Part shown: one piece after another, positions 50,593 to 60,441 of the stretch
Layout: each line of letters begins with the position of its first letter
Numbering within the stretch: the first letter of the stretch is position 1
Origin: Flavobacterium agrisoli
GTDB lineage: Bacteria; Bacteroidota; Bacteroidia; Flavobacteriales; Flavobacteriaceae
Assembly: GCF_016522065.1 (NCBI RefSeq)
Contig: NZ_JAEHFV010000007.1
Location: 62,001 to 126,000 of the forward strand
Direction: 5' to 3'
DNA length: 64,000 nt
Program-made: the position numbers and the translations under genes
The notes under the pieces: generated by a model
Told to the model about the DNA's origin: nothing
The model's input: the letters and a program-made list of their open reading frames with translations, nothing else
Database searches by the model: none

Positions 50593-53500
50593 ATGAAAAA
50601 AACCATATTAACATTTTTTATCATAATTCCTTTGATAATTTTTAGCCAGAATAGTAATACATATATATTCGACTGGAAAGCAAAAAAAGAAATTGATTTT
50701 GGAAACTCAACCTTACTTTTTCCTTATTTCACAGGTACTGCGTTTGATTTTAATAGTGCAACAAAGCAAATTCATTTTGTTTTACCAATTTCAAATACTA
50801 GTCTTACCGAAAACACATTCATTCAACTTCAAAACATTCAGTTTGCACCTATTACAGATTCCGAATTAGGCGATTTAAACACAGAAAATATTCCAAATAG
50901 CATTCAAGACACCCTCATAATTAGCAAAAATAGAACTGCACTAAATGCTTTTTTACACCTAAATCCCATTATAAAACAAGGAAATAGCTATCAAAAAATA
51001 GTTTCCTTTTCTTACCAAATAATTAACAAGCCACAAAATCTTTTACTTACTCAAAAAATTCAACAAACCAATATCATATCGAACTCTATATTAGCATCTG
51101 GAAGTTGGTATCGTTTTTATGTAGAAAAGTCGGGTGTATACAAAATCTCAAAATCATTTTTGCAACAGTTAGGTGTTGATATTAACAAAACCGATCCGAG
51201 GAGAATTCATTTATTTGGAAACGGCGGAAAAATGCTTCCTTTATCAAATGCTGTAAATTATCAAAATGATTTAACCGAAAACGCCATACAGATTATAGGA
51301 GAGGCTGATGGCAGATTTGATGAGTCAGATTATATTTTATTTTATGCAGAAGGAGTTGATCAATACAATACTGAGAGTCAAACCAATCTAAACTTATACG
51401 ACACTAAATCGTATTATTACATCAACATTTCGAATACAAACGGAAAAAGAATTCAACCTTTACAACAACCAACAGCAAGTGCCACGCTAAATGTAGATAA
51501 TTTTGATGACCATCAATTTCACGAAATAGACCTTACCAACATTGCTCATGTAGGTCGACAATGGTTTGGAGAAGCATTTGAAATTAATCCTGAACAAGAA
51601 TTCAAGTTTAGTTTCCCGAATATAGACACGAATTTTCCAGTCAAAATAAATGTAATTGTAGCTTCGGCAGCTTATAGCAGCTCTTCGTTTACCATAACCG
51701 CTAACAACCAAACATTTACCCCGCTATCTTTTTCTGCAATTACTGCCAATTCTGAAACGAAATTTTACAACCGCACACTTCCTTTAAACAGTACGTTTAC
51801 TGGAGCAGAAAATACTATTATTAAATTAACCTATAACAATAATGGCGTACCAGGATCTAAAGGATACTTGGATCAAATAAATTTGGTTGCCAAACGAAAA
51901 CTAATCGGATACGGAAAACAATTTATTTTTCAATACGATTTAGCCGAAAGCAGTACCGGAATCATCAATTACAACCTAAGCAACGCCCAAAATATTAGTC
52001 AGATTTGGGATATAACCGATATTTATAATGTTTCACAATTAGAAAATAACCAGCAAAATAATTTCAGTTTTAAAGCGGCTTTGGGTCAATCTAAAAAATA
52101 CATCGCAATTGATGCAGCCGATTATTACACTCCTTTAAAAGAAAGCAATTCAAGAATACAAAATCAGGATATAAAAGGAACTATTTTTAAAAATGCCAGC
52201 GGAAATTTTCAAGACGTTGATTATGTCATCATCACACCTACTTTTTTGAAGACTCAAGCCGAAAAATTAGCTACTTTTCATCGAAATCATTCTAATTTAA
52301 ATGTAAAAGTTTTAACTACCGAAAACATCTACACCGAATTTTCTTCAGGAAAACAAGACATTGCTGCCATTAGAAACTGCATTAAATACATTTACGAAAA
52401 CGCCTCTTCGTCCGAAAAAAGAATTCGATATGTTAATTTATTTGGCGATGCTTCTTTTGATTATAAAAATAGAATCAGCAACAACAGTAATATTGTTCCT
52501 ATTTATCATGCCTTAAATAGTACCACAACAGGAGAATCTTCTTTTGCTTCGGATGACTTTTTTGGTTTAATGGATACTAACGAAGGAAATATTACATCCT
52601 ATTTTGGAGGAATTGACATCGCGGTCGGCAGAATGTTGGTTAACAATACCCAACAAGCAGAAGAAATGGTCAACAAAATAATAGAATACCACGACACCAA
52701 ATCGCAAGGAAACTGGCGTAATAATTTTGTTCTCATAAGCGATGACTCCGACAAAGCGTCTGATGCTAGTTTGCAAACCCGACAAAATACATTAGCGGAT
52801 AAAATCACCAGCGAAAAGCCCTTTTTTAATATTGATAAAATTTTCCTCGATGCCTATGTGCAAGAAGCATCGGCAGGTGGAGCACGTTATCCTAAAGCAC
52901 GGACTGATATTTTTGATTCGTTCGAAAAAGGAGCACTTGTGTTTAATTATTTAGGACATGGTGGCGAAGACGGCTTAACCGGTGAACGAATTTGGGAAAA
53001 ATCAGATGGGCAAAATTTAAAAAACCAATACAAATACCCTCTTTTTATAACCATTACCTGCGACTTTTCTCGTTTTGATGACCCCACACACCCCACGGCC
53101 GGTGAATATACGTATTGGAATCCAAAAGGAGGCGCCATTGCGATGTTGACAACTATCCGTTCTATTGGGCAGTATGCTGCTGAAAATTTCAATGATTTGC
53201 TTTCAGAAAAATTACTTTCTTATGGTTCTAGCCAATACAATTCTATTGCCGAATCACTTCGAATTTCAAAAAACACCACCCCTACTTCGTCTAGCAATGT
53301 TATTTTTTGCTTAGGCGATCCCGCTTTGATGCTTGCTATTCCACAACCGAAAATAGTTTTAACCAAAATTAACGACGCTCCCATTACAGGAAGTTTTGAA
53401 GATTTCAAATCGCTTTCAAAAATAAAAATAACTGGCATCATAACCGACGAAAACAATAATCCGATAACCAATTATAATGGCGAATTGGCTACTGCAATTT

Positions 53501-54429
53501 TCGACAAAAACACTACACAAACTACCTTAAACAATGACGGCTACAGTCCAGCCATGTCTTTTACCCAATTAGGCGAAACTATTTTTAGAGGAAATGCCTC
53601 GGTTACCAATGGCCAATTTGAATTTAATTTTGTTGTCCCTCGTGATATTCGTATTCCTCTAGGTAATGGAAAAATTTCTTTTTATAGCAAAAAAAGTCAG
53701 TCTTCAGAAAACCAAACAGGTTACAATACTGATATTAAGATTGGTGGAATTAACGAAAATGCACCTCAAGACAATATAAATCCGAAAGTGCAGTTATATA
53801 TGAACGATGAAACGTTTGTTTCGGGAGGCATTACTAACGAGTCTCCATTTCTGATTGCGAATTTAGAAGATGAAAACGGTATAAATACTGCAAGCGGAAT
53901 TGGCCATGATATTGTAGCAGTGCTCGACGGAGACAATAGCAACCCGTATATTTTAAACGATTATTACCAAACTAAATTAGACGACTACACACATGGCACA
54001 CTTCGATTTCCCTTCCGCAATTTAGCACCCGGATTACACACGATTTCACTCACTGCTTGGGATGTATACAACAATCCGGTAACATCTGAAATTCAATTTA
54101 TTGTGACTACCGATGACGGAATTACACTAAGCAAAGTACTAAACTACCCGAATCCATTTGTTAATTATACCGAATTTTGGTTTACACACAACCGCCCTTA
54201 TGAACCTTTAGAAGTGCAAATTCAGGTAATGACCATAACCGGAAAAGTAGTTTGGACTAAAAATCAGGTAATTACAACCGAAGGTTTTTTATCTCGTGAA
54301 ATTACTTGGAACGGTCGAGATGATTTTGGTGATAAAATTGGAAAAGGAGTGTATATTTACAAACTCACTGTAAAATCGAATGCGAGCAATCAAAAGGCAG
54401 AAAAAATCGAAAAACTTGTAATACTATAA
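50593..54429 (+). CDS. porU: type IX secretion system sortase PorU
   Basis: A 1278-residue cell-surface protease that removes the C-terminal signal of type IX cargo and attaches it to anionic lipopolysaccharide. Signal peptide (ILTFFIIIPLIIFSQ), long N-terminal part, then a C25 gingipain-like domain with catalytic His789 (NYLGHGGEDGL) and Cys823 (TITCDFSRFDDP). The C-terminal domain from about 1190 (LNYPNPFVNYTEFWF, GRDDFGDKIGKGVYIYKLTV) resembles the type IX sorting domain itself. It precedes porV by 41 bp. Confidence 0.95.
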   Translation: MKKTILTFFIIIPLIIFSQNSNTYIFDWKAKKEIDFGNSTLLFPYFTGTAFDFNSATKQIHFVLPISNTSLTENTFIQLQNIQFAPITDSELGDLNTENIPNSIQDTLIISKNRTALNAFLHLNPIIKQGNSYQKIVSFSYQIINKPQNLLLTQKIQQTNIISNSILASGSWYRFYVEKSGVYKISKSFLQQLGVDINKTDPRRIHLFGNGGKMLPLSNAVNYQNDLTENAIQIIGEADGRFDESDYILFYAEGVDQYNTESQTNLNLYDTKSYYYINISNTNGKRIQPLQQPTASATLNVDNFDDHQFHEIDLTNIAHVGRQWFGEAFEINPEQEFKFSFPNIDTNFPVKINVIVASAAYSSSSFTITANNQTFTPLSFSAITANSETKFYNRTLPLNSTFTGAENTIIKLTYNNNGVPGSKGYLDQINLVAKRKLIGYGKQFIFQYDLAESSTGIINYNLSNAQNISQIWDITDIYNVSQLENNQQNNFSFKAALGQSKKYIAIDAADYYTPLKESNSRIQNQDIKGTIFKNASGNFQDVDYVIITPTFLKTQAEKLATFHRNHSNLNVKVLTTENIYTEFSSGKQDIAAIRNCIKYIYENASSSEKRIRYVNLFGDASFDYKNRISNNSNIVPIYHALNSTTTGESSFASDDFFGLMDTNEGNITSYFGGIDIAVGRMLVNNTQQAEEMVNKIIEYHDTKSQGNWRNNFVLISDDSDKASDASLQTRQNTLADKITSEKPFFNIDKIFLDAYVQEASAGGARYPKARTDIFDSFEKGALVFNYLGHGGEDGLTGERIWEKSDGQNLKNQYKYPLFITITCDFSRFDDPTHPTAGEYTYWNPKGGAIAMLTTIRSIGQYAAENFNDLLSEKLLSYGSSQYNSIAESLRISKNTTPTSSSNVIFCLGDPALMLAIPQPKIVLTKINDAPITGSFEDFKSLSKIKITGIITDENNNPITNYNGELATAIFDKNTTQTTLNNDGYSPAMSFTQLGETIFRGNASVTNGQFEFNFVVPRDIRIPLGNGKISFYSKKSQSSENQTGYNTDIKIGGINENAPQDNINPKVQLYMNDETFVSGGITNESPFLIANLEDENGINTASGIGHDIVAVLDGDNSNPYILNDYYQTKLDDYTHGTLRFPFRNLAPGLHTISLTAWDVYNNPVTSEIQFIVTTDDGITLSKVLNYPNPFVNYTEFWFTHNRPYEPLEVQIQVMTITGKVVWTKNQVITTEGFLSREITWNGRDDFGDKIGKGVYIYKLTVKSNASNQKAEKIEKLVIL

Positions 54430-54470
54430 ATACTAACCAAAGCTAACAAACCAAACCTAACAAACCAACA

Positions 54471-55679
54471 ATGAAAATGACAATGAAAAAATTAGCCATC
54501 GTTACCTTAATACTGGTAACGCAATTTATTAAAGCCCAAGAAAGACCTATTTCACCAGCTGTTCCTTTTTTATTAGTAGCTGCCGACGCGAGAGCTGCTG
54601 GTATGGGAGATAGTGGTGTGGCAACCGCTACCGATGCTTTTTCGCAACAATGGAATCCAGCCAAATATGCTTTTGCCGTAGAACAACAAGGTTTTTCAGT
54701 AAGTTACACTCCTTATTTAACCGATTTAGCCAACGATATCTCGTTAGGGCAAATCACCTATTATAATAAAATAAACGAAAGAAGTGCCTTTGCAGGAAGC
54801 TTTCGATATTTTGGTTTAGGCGATATTGAATTAAGACAAACCGGTGACCCAAATGAGCAATTTGTAACCGTATCTCCTAATGATTTTGCATTAGACGGCT
54901 CTTATACCTTAAAACTAAGCGAAACTTTCTCGATGGCCGTTGCCGGAAGATATGTGCGTTCGAACTTAAAAATCGCTTCTATTGATACCGACTCATCGCC
55001 TGCTAGTACTTTTGCGGTAGATGTAGCGGGTTTTTATCAATCCGAAGAAATTGCGTACCAAGACTTTAACGGCCGTTGGAGAGCTGGTTTCAATTTTCAA
55101 AATATGGGACCAAAAATTAGTTACGATAACCAAGATTTAAATTCTAATTTCATTCCAGCTAACATGCGTTTAGGTGGTGGTTTTGATTTTATTTTTGACG
55201 ATTACAACAAACTAGCGGTAAATGTAGAATTCAGCAAATTAATGGTACCAACTCCAAAAGTAGGCATTAGCAGTGATGGAAGTTTTAATGGCGAAGACAT
55301 GAATGGTGATGGTGTCGTTGACCAAACCGACTTTAACTTATCTGAAGAAGAATACCAATCAACTGGATGGTTTTCGGGTATGTTTAAATCTTTCTTAGAT
55401 GCCCCAGATGGATTTAGTGAAGAATTAAAAGAAGTGGCCTACAGCGTAGGTGCCGAATACATGTACCAAGATGCTTTTGCCATGCGATTGGGATATTTTC
55501 ACGAAAGTCCGCTTAAAGGTGCCAGACAATTTTTCTCACTTGGAGCCGGATTCAAATACAACGTTATTAAAGTAGACGTTTCTTATTTATTCTCCGCTTC
55601 AAAAGTGAGAAATCCACTGGAAAACACTTTACGTTTTTCTCTTACTTTTAATTTTGGAGACAAATATGAAGTATATTAG
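54471..55679 (+). CDS. porV: type IX secretion outer-membrane protein PorV
   Basis: A 402-residue FadL-like barrel that carries type IX cargo to PorU. Signal region, then PAVPFLLVAADARAAGMGDS, the hallmark N-terminus, QQWNPAKYAFAVEQQGF and YVRSNLKIAS, with the barrel ending in NTLRFSLTFNF. Two later ATG codons (54477 and 54483) could also start it; all give a signal peptide. It is cotranscribed with porU. Confidence 0.95.
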   Translation: MKMTMKKLAIVTLILVTQFIKAQERPISPAVPFLLVAADARAAGMGDSGVATATDAFSQQWNPAKYAFAVEQQGFSVSYTPYLTDLANDISLGQITYYNKINERSAFAGSFRYFGLGDIELRQTGDPNEQFVTVSPNDFALDGSYTLKLSETFSMAVAGRYVRSNLKIASIDTDSSPASTFAVDVAGFYQSEEIAYQDFNGRWRAGFNFQNMGPKISYDNQDLNSNFIPANMRLGGGFDFIFDDYNKLAVNVEFSKLMVPTPKVGISSDGSFNGEDMNGDGVVDQTDFNLSEEEYQSTGWFSGMFKSFLDAPDGFSEELKEVAYSVGAEYMYQDAFAMRLGYFHESPLKGARQFFSLGAGFKYNVIKVDVSYLFSASKVRNPLENTLRFSLTFNFGDKYEVY

Positions 55680-55707
55680 TAGTCACTAAACCGAATAAAA
55701 AAATAAC

Positions 55708-55745
55708 AATCCAAATTTCGATTTACCGAAGTTTGGATTTTTTTT
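55708..55745 (+). terminator. intrinsic terminator of porV
   Basis: AATCCAAA (55708-55715) and TTTGGATT (55732-55739) plus an inner TCG/CGA pairing, followed by a T run. Confidence 0.85.
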
Positions 55746-55757
55746 CCTTATAAAACA

Positions 55758-56240
55758 ATGAAAAAACTATCCTTAATATCCGAATTCAAAATATACCAAT
55801 CCATTGAGGAATTGCAACCCGAAACTCAAGCTTTATTGCAAAAAGCCATCGAGGCCCGAAAAAATGCCTACGCGCCTTACTCTAATTTTAAAGTAGGTGC
55901 CGCCATTTTGTTAGTAGACGGTACTATTATTATCGGTTCAAACCAAGAAAATGCCGCCTATCCTTCGGGATTATGCGCCGAAAGAGTAGCCATTTACCAA
56001 GCAGGCGCTTTATATCCTACCAAAAAAATAAAACAGATAGCCATTTCAGCAGGTTCTAGCAGTACCACTACTTCGGAACCGGTTCCTCCTTGTGGAGCTT
56101 GTCGCCAAGCCTTGGTTGAATACGAAATCAAACAAAATGAAAATATAGCTATTTTCTTTATGGGAGAGGTAGGAGAAATTATTGAATCAAAATCAATAAA
56201 CAACCTATTACCTTTAATTTTTAACAAAAAACTGCTTTAA
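55758..56240 (+). CDS. cdd: cytidine deaminase
   Basis: A 160-residue zinc enzyme converting cytidine/deoxycytidine to uridine. Motifs: RKNAYAPYSNFKVGAAILL, the CAE zinc/catalytic motif in YPSGLCAERVAIYQAG, and PPCGACRQALVEY with the two Cys ligands. Length is slightly larger than the E. coli-independent short forms. It stands alone between porV terminator and pdhA promoter. Confidence 0.95.
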   Translation: MKKLSLISEFKIYQSIEELQPETQALLQKAIEARKNAYAPYSNFKVGAAILLVDGTIIIGSNQENAAYPSGLCAERVAIYQAGALYPTKKIKQIAISAGSSSTTTSEPVPPCGACRQALVEYEIKQNENIAIFFMGEVGEIIESKSINNLLPLIFNKKLL

Positions 56241-56288
56241 TAAAACTAAAAATTACATATATTATTTTAGTTCTTAAACGGAATGTCC

Positions 56289-56307
56289 TATTTTTGCGGT
56301 TCGCAAA
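56289..56307 (+). promoter_or_regulatory. -7 promoter box of pdhA with adjacent hairpin
   Basis: TATTTTTG at 56289-56296 matches TANNTTTG. Overlapping it, TTTGCG pairs with CGCAAA around GTT, forming a hairpin near the expected transcription start. The rest of the leader (77 bp) shows nothing recognisable. Confidence 0.4.
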
Positions 56308-56384
56308 TTTGTTTAAGTCCTAACTATTTTGCGAGATAGTTATTAATTGATACAACAATAAAACTTTAGCAAAAGAAAATTGAG

Positions 56385-57383
56385 ATGAAAGAAGTTACAA
56401 AAGAAGTCTATTTGAAGTGGTACGAAGACATGCTACTTTGGAGAAAGTTTGAAGACAAACTTGCGGCATTATACATTCAACAAAAAATTAGAGGTTTTTT
56501 ACATCTATATAATGGTCAAGAGGCAGTCTTAGCAGGAGCATTACATGCAATGGACTTAACTAAAGATAAAATGATTACGGCTTACCGAAATCACGTACAA
56601 CCAATCGGAATGGGTGTTGACCCAAGAAGAGTAATGGCTGAACTTTTAGGAAAAGCAACAGGAACATCTAAAGGAATGGGTGGTTCTATGCACATTTTCT
56701 CAAAAGAGCACGGTTTTTACGGTGGTCACGGTATTGTTGGAGCTCAAATTCCGGTAGGAGCTGGAATGGCTTTTGCTGATAAATACTTCAATACTGGCGG
56801 TGTTACCTTAACTTATTTTGGTGATGGCGCTGCTCGTCAAGGTTCTTTACACGAAGCCTTCAACATGGCCATGTTATGGAAATTACCTGTTGTTTTTATT
56901 GTTGAAAATAACGGTTACGCAATGGGAACTTCGGTTGAAAGAAGTGCTAATCATACCGATATTTGGAAACTAGGTTTAGGATACGAAATGCCTTGTGGAC
57001 CAGTTGACGGAATGAATCCAGTAAAAGTTGCCGAAGCAATGCACGAAGCAATTGATAGAGCGCGTCGTGGCGATGGACCAACTTTCTTAGAAATTAAAAC
57101 GTACCGTTATAGAGGACACTCTATGTCGGATGCACAATTGTACCGTTCGAAAGAAGAAGTTGAAGAATACAAAAAAATAGATCCAATTACACAAGTTCTT
57201 GATGTAATTAAAGACCAAAAATACGCTACTACCGAAGAAATCGAAGCAATCGATCAACGCGTGAAAGATTTAGTAGAAGAGTGCGTTACATTTGCTGAAG
57301 AATCTCCATATCCAGAAATTCAACAATTATACGACGTGGTTTACGAACAAGAAAACTATCCATTTACACCTCATAAACTATAA
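56385..57383 (+). CDS. pdhA: pyruvate dehydrogenase E1 component, alpha subunit
   Basis: Thiamine-pyrophosphate-dependent subunit that decarboxylates pyruvate. The 332-residue chain has the E1-alpha segments LYNGQEAVLAGALHAMD, SMHIFSKEHGFYGGHGIVGA, and the TPP motif GDGAARQGSLHEAFNMAM ending in VENNGYAMGT (GDG...NN). The phosphorylation-loop type YRYRGHSMSDAQLYRSKEE is present. It stands 6 bp before the E2 gene; E1-beta is not in the window and must be encoded elsewhere. The TPP cofactor connects it functionally to the thi genes. Confidence 0.96.
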   Translation: MKEVTKEVYLKWYEDMLLWRKFEDKLAALYIQQKIRGFLHLYNGQEAVLAGALHAMDLTKDKMITAYRNHVQPIGMGVDPRRVMAELLGKATGTSKGMGGSMHIFSKEHGFYGGHGIVGAQIPVGAGMAFADKYFNTGGVTLTYFGDGAARQGSLHEAFNMAMLWKLPVVFIVENNGYAMGTSVERSANHTDIWKLGLGYEMPCGPVDGMNPVKVAEAMHEAIDRARRGDGPTFLEIKTYRYRGHSMSDAQLYRSKEEVEEYKKIDPITQVLDVIKDQKYATTEEIEAIDQRVKDLVEECVTFAEESPYPEIQQLYDVVYEQENYPFTPHKL

Positions 57384-57389
57384 AAAATT

Positions 57390-59045
57390 ATGGCGATAAA
57401 AGTAACAATGCCTCGTTTGAGCGATACTATGACGGAAGGAACGGTAGCGACTTGGCTTAAAAAAGTAGGAGATAAAGTAAGCGAAGGAGATATCTTAGCC
57501 GAAATTGAAACCGACAAAGCAACAATGGAGTTCGAATCGTTTAACGAAGGAACTCTTTTACATATCGGAATTCAAGCAGGTGAAACAGCACCTGTAGATA
57601 GCTTATTGGCTATTATTGGTAAAGAAGGAGAAGATATCTCGGCTCTTTTAGCTGGTGGAGAGGCTCCTGAAGCACCTGCTGCTAAAGAAGAAGCTGCTCC
57701 TGCCGAAACAAAAACAGAAGCTCCAAAAACAGAAGCTCCAAAAGCGGATGCTCCAAAAGCAACTACCTCTTTACCTGAAGGCGTAATTGTGGTAACTATG
57801 CCAAGATTAAGCGATACCATGACCGAAGGTACTGTAGCAACTTGGTTGAAAAAAGTTGGTGATAAAGTAAATGAAGGAGATATCTTGGCCGAAATCGAAA
57901 CAGATAAGGCAACAATGGAATTCGAATCGTTTAACGAAGGAACGCTATTGCATATCGGAATTGAAGAAGGAAACACAGCACCAGTAGATAGTTTATTAGC
58001 TATCATTGGACCTGCTGGAACAGATGTTTCGGGTGTTGCCGGAAACTATACTCCTGGAGCCGCTCCTGCAGCTGCACCAGAAAAAGAAGAGACAAAAGCA
58101 TCAGAAGAAACTGTTTCTGCTGAAAAAGCTACTCCTGCTGCTAGCGAAACTAGCTCTAATGATGGGAAACGCATTTTAGCTTCTCCTTTAGCCAAAAAAA
58201 TAGCATCAGATAAAGGAATTCAATTAAGCCAAGTAAAAGGTTCTGGAGAGAATGGACGTATCGTAAAAAGCGATATCGAAAACTTTACTCCTGCTGCTGC
58301 ACAAGCTGCTCCTGCTGCTAAAGCAGATGCCGCTGCGCCTAAAGCATTCGTTCCTGCTGGAGAAGTAGTAACCGAAGAAATCAAAAATTCGCAAATGCGA
58401 AAAGTGATTGCTAAGCGTTTAGCTGAATCTTTATTTACGGCTCCTCATTACAACTTAGTTGTAGAAGTAAACATGGACGAAGCAATGCAATCTAGAGCAA
58501 CTATTAATAGTATTCCAGACACTAAGGTTTCTTTTAATGACATGGTGATTAAAGCTTGTGCTTTGGCCTTGAAAAAACACCCAAAAATCAACTCACAATG
58601 GAAAGAGGACGCGATTACTATCAACCATCATGTTAGTATAGGAGTTGCAGTTGCAGTAGAAGATGGATTAGTAGTGCCTGTATTAAAATTTACAGATGCT
58701 ATGAGTTTATCTCAAATTAGTGCAAGTGTTAAAGATTTGGCTGGAAAAGCTAAAAACAAAAAATTAACTCCTGCCGAAATGGAAGGTAGTACCTTTACCG
58801 TTTCTAACTTAGGAATGTTTGGTATCACCGAATTTAATTCGATTATCAACCAACCAAACTCTGCGATCCTTTCTGTAGGGGCAATTGTTGAGAAACCAGT
58901 AGTTAAAAATGGTCAAATTGTTGTGGGTAACACCATGATGTTATCACTTGCTTGTGACCACCGTACTATCGACGGAGCAACTGGAGCACAGTTTTTACAA
59001 ACTTTAAAACAATATATCGAAAGCCCAGTTACCATGCTAGCTTAA
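57390..59045 (+). CDS. pdhC: pyruvate dehydrogenase E2, dihydrolipoamide acetyltransferase, with two lipoyl domains
   Basis: Core of the pyruvate dehydrogenase complex. Two nearly identical lipoyl domains (about residues 3-78 and 133-210), each with ETDKATMEFES where the lysine is lipoylated, joined by Ala/Pro/Glu-rich linkers. A peripheral subunit-binding domain follows (RILASPLAKKIASDKGIQLS), then the catalytic domain with ISVGAIVE-type strands, NQPNSAILSVGAIVEKP and the active-site SLACDHRTIDGATGA (H-x-x-x-D). Length 551, normal for a two-lipoyl E2. Confidence 0.96.
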   Translation: MAIKVTMPRLSDTMTEGTVATWLKKVGDKVSEGDILAEIETDKATMEFESFNEGTLLHIGIQAGETAPVDSLLAIIGKEGEDISALLAGGEAPEAPAAKEEAAPAETKTEAPKTEAPKADAPKATTSLPEGVIVVTMPRLSDTMTEGTVATWLKKVGDKVNEGDILAEIETDKATMEFESFNEGTLLHIGIEEGNTAPVDSLLAIIGPAGTDVSGVAGNYTPGAAPAAAPEKEETKASEETVSAEKATPAASETSSNDGKRILASPLAKKIASDKGIQLSQVKGSGENGRIVKSDIENFTPAAAQAAPAAKADAAAPKAFVPAGEVVTEEIKNSQMRKVIAKRLAESLFTAPHYNLVVEVNMDEAMQSRATINSIPDTKVSFNDMVIKACALALKKHPKINSQWKEDAITINHHVSIGVAVAVEDGLVVPVLKFTDAMSLSQISASVKDLAGKAKNKKLTPAEMEGSTFTVSNLGMFGITEFNSIINQPNSAILSVGAIVEKPVVKNGQIVVGNTMMLSLACDHRTIDGATGAQFLQTLKQYIESPVTMLA

Positions 59046-59064
59046 TTCGATATACCCAATAACC

Positions 59065-59101
59065 AAAAGGCCGATTTTGAAATTCAAAATCGGCCTTTTT
59101 A
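59065..59101. terminator. strong bidirectional terminator
   Basis: AAAAGGCCGATTTTGAA (59065-59081) and TTCAAAATCGGCCTTTT (59083-59099) are perfect complements, flanked by A and T runs. Separates convergent pdhC and the glycosyltransferase. Confidence 0.92.
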
Positions 59102-60340
59102 TTTGTTCTTTTCTTCAATCCATTTGGACATATATTTGGTGCTTTTTAAAGTGTGATACTGCAACAATTCGCCCATAAAATTTTGCAACCGATGTTGTTT
59201 CTTATTGAGCATTAAAAACTTGATTTTTTCAGCAAAATCATCTTCAAATAAATTCATCAAATATCGTTTATTAATAATCGTAACTCCGTTTTCTTGCGAC
59301 TCGATCCATAGCTTTTTATCTCCATATAGGCGTACTGCTTTTTCAGCAAAACATTCTGGGTTATCTTCCACAAAACCGTTCCATGGCAAATTTCCCTGCA
59401 TCGATTCGGCACCAATAGAAGTGGTTACACTTGGCGTTCCACATTGCATGGACTCAATCAATTTACCTTTAATACCAGCACCAAATCGTAAAGGAGCCAA
59501 AACTACACGGGCATTTTTTACCACCTCTTTTGCATTTTCAGCCCGACCTTGAATCAAAAAACCTTGTTTTAAATCGTGTAATTGCATTACTTTTTGCGAA
59601 GGATAAGCACCATAAACATGCAATACAGCTTCTGGTATTTGTTGTTTAATTCTAGTCCAAATGGTTTCTTTCAAATATTGAACGGCATTCCAATTGGGTT
59701 CGTGGTAAAAATTTCCAATAAAAACAAAATCTTTTCTATTTTCAAAAAAAGGTAAATCACTTAAAACAGGAACCTCATTTTCTGTCAAAAGCAAAGGCAA
59801 ATAGCATAACAGTTCTGTTGAAATTGCAACGATTTCGATCAACAATTCCATTTCATATTCAGAAATCATCAAAGACAAATCGCATCGTAAAATACTGGCA
59901 ATTTCTCGTTTGGCTACTTCTTCTTGAAGTAAATCTGAAATTTGAAACACTCTTTTTTCTTTAAATGCTTTTTGCCTAGCCAAACGCAAACAATGCAAAT
60001 CTTCGGTATCTAAAATTCGTAAAGCCTCCGGACAATTTTCGGCAACCCGCCATCCAAATTGTTCTTCAATCATAAAGCGATCAAATACAACTACTGTAGG
60101 ATTTAATTCTTTTACAAAAAAATCAAAACTCGAACAATTTAAATGGACAGCCACTTTAGTTACATCGATTAAATTCAAATCGAACATAAACTCACTTTCT
60201 TGCGCAGGACTTGCAAAAGTAATTGCAAAACCTTGCTGTTGAAACAGGGAAATCAATTGTAACATTCTACCACCCGCCGCCGATGAATTTGGTTCGGGCC
60301 AAACGAATCCGATGATCAAAAGCTTTTGCTTGTTTTGCAT
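59099..60340 (-). CDS. GT-B glycosyltransferase, family 1/4
   Basis: A 413-residue glycosyltransferase of the GT-B fold. The N-terminal domain starts KLLIIGFVWPEPNSSAAGGR (glycine-rich start typical of GT4), and the C-terminal domain has DFVFIGNFYHEPNWNAVQYL, VLAPLRFGAGIKGKLIESMQCGTPSVT (the donor-binding E-rich motif) and GAESMQGN. No partner genes are adjacent; the substrate is unknown. It ends in a shared terminator with pdhC. Confidence 0.88.
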   Translation of the reverse strand: MQNKQKLLIIGFVWPEPNSSAAGGRMLQLISLFQQQGFAITFASPAQESEFMFDLNLIDVTKVAVHLNCSSFDFFVKELNPTVVVFDRFMIEEQFGWRVAENCPEALRILDTEDLHCLRLARQKAFKEKRVFQISDLLQEEVAKREIASILRCDLSLMISEYEMELLIEIVAISTELLCYLPLLLTENEVPVLSDLPFFENRKDFVFIGNFYHEPNWNAVQYLKETIWTRIKQQIPEAVLHVYGAYPSQKVMQLHDLKQGFLIQGRAENAKEVVKNARVVLAPLRFGAGIKGKLIESMQCGTPSVTTSIGAESMQGNLPWNGFVEDNPECFAEKAVRLYGDKKLWIESQENGVTIINKRYLMNLFEDDFAEKIKFLMLNKKQHRLQNFMGELLQYHTLKSTKYMSKWIEEKNK

Positions 60341-60413
60341 TTTATTATAGAAATTAATATTTCACAAAATAAACCTATTCCAATTAAAAACCCAATATTT
60401 CATCAAGAAACCG

Positions 60414-60421
60414 TAATTTTG
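60414..60421 (+). promoter_or_regulatory. -7 promoter box of miaE
   Basis: TAATTTTG matches TANNTTTG, 20 bp before the miaE ATG. No TTG at the expected -33 spacing. Confidence 0.4.
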
Positions 60422-60441
60422 CACTACTTAAAAATGGCAAG

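Noticed and set aside
57572-58006. Minus-strand open frame of 144 codons opposite pdhC
   Set aside because: Its Ala/Ser/Val repeats mirror the Ala/Pro/Glu linker of E2 on the other strand; shadow of a real gene.
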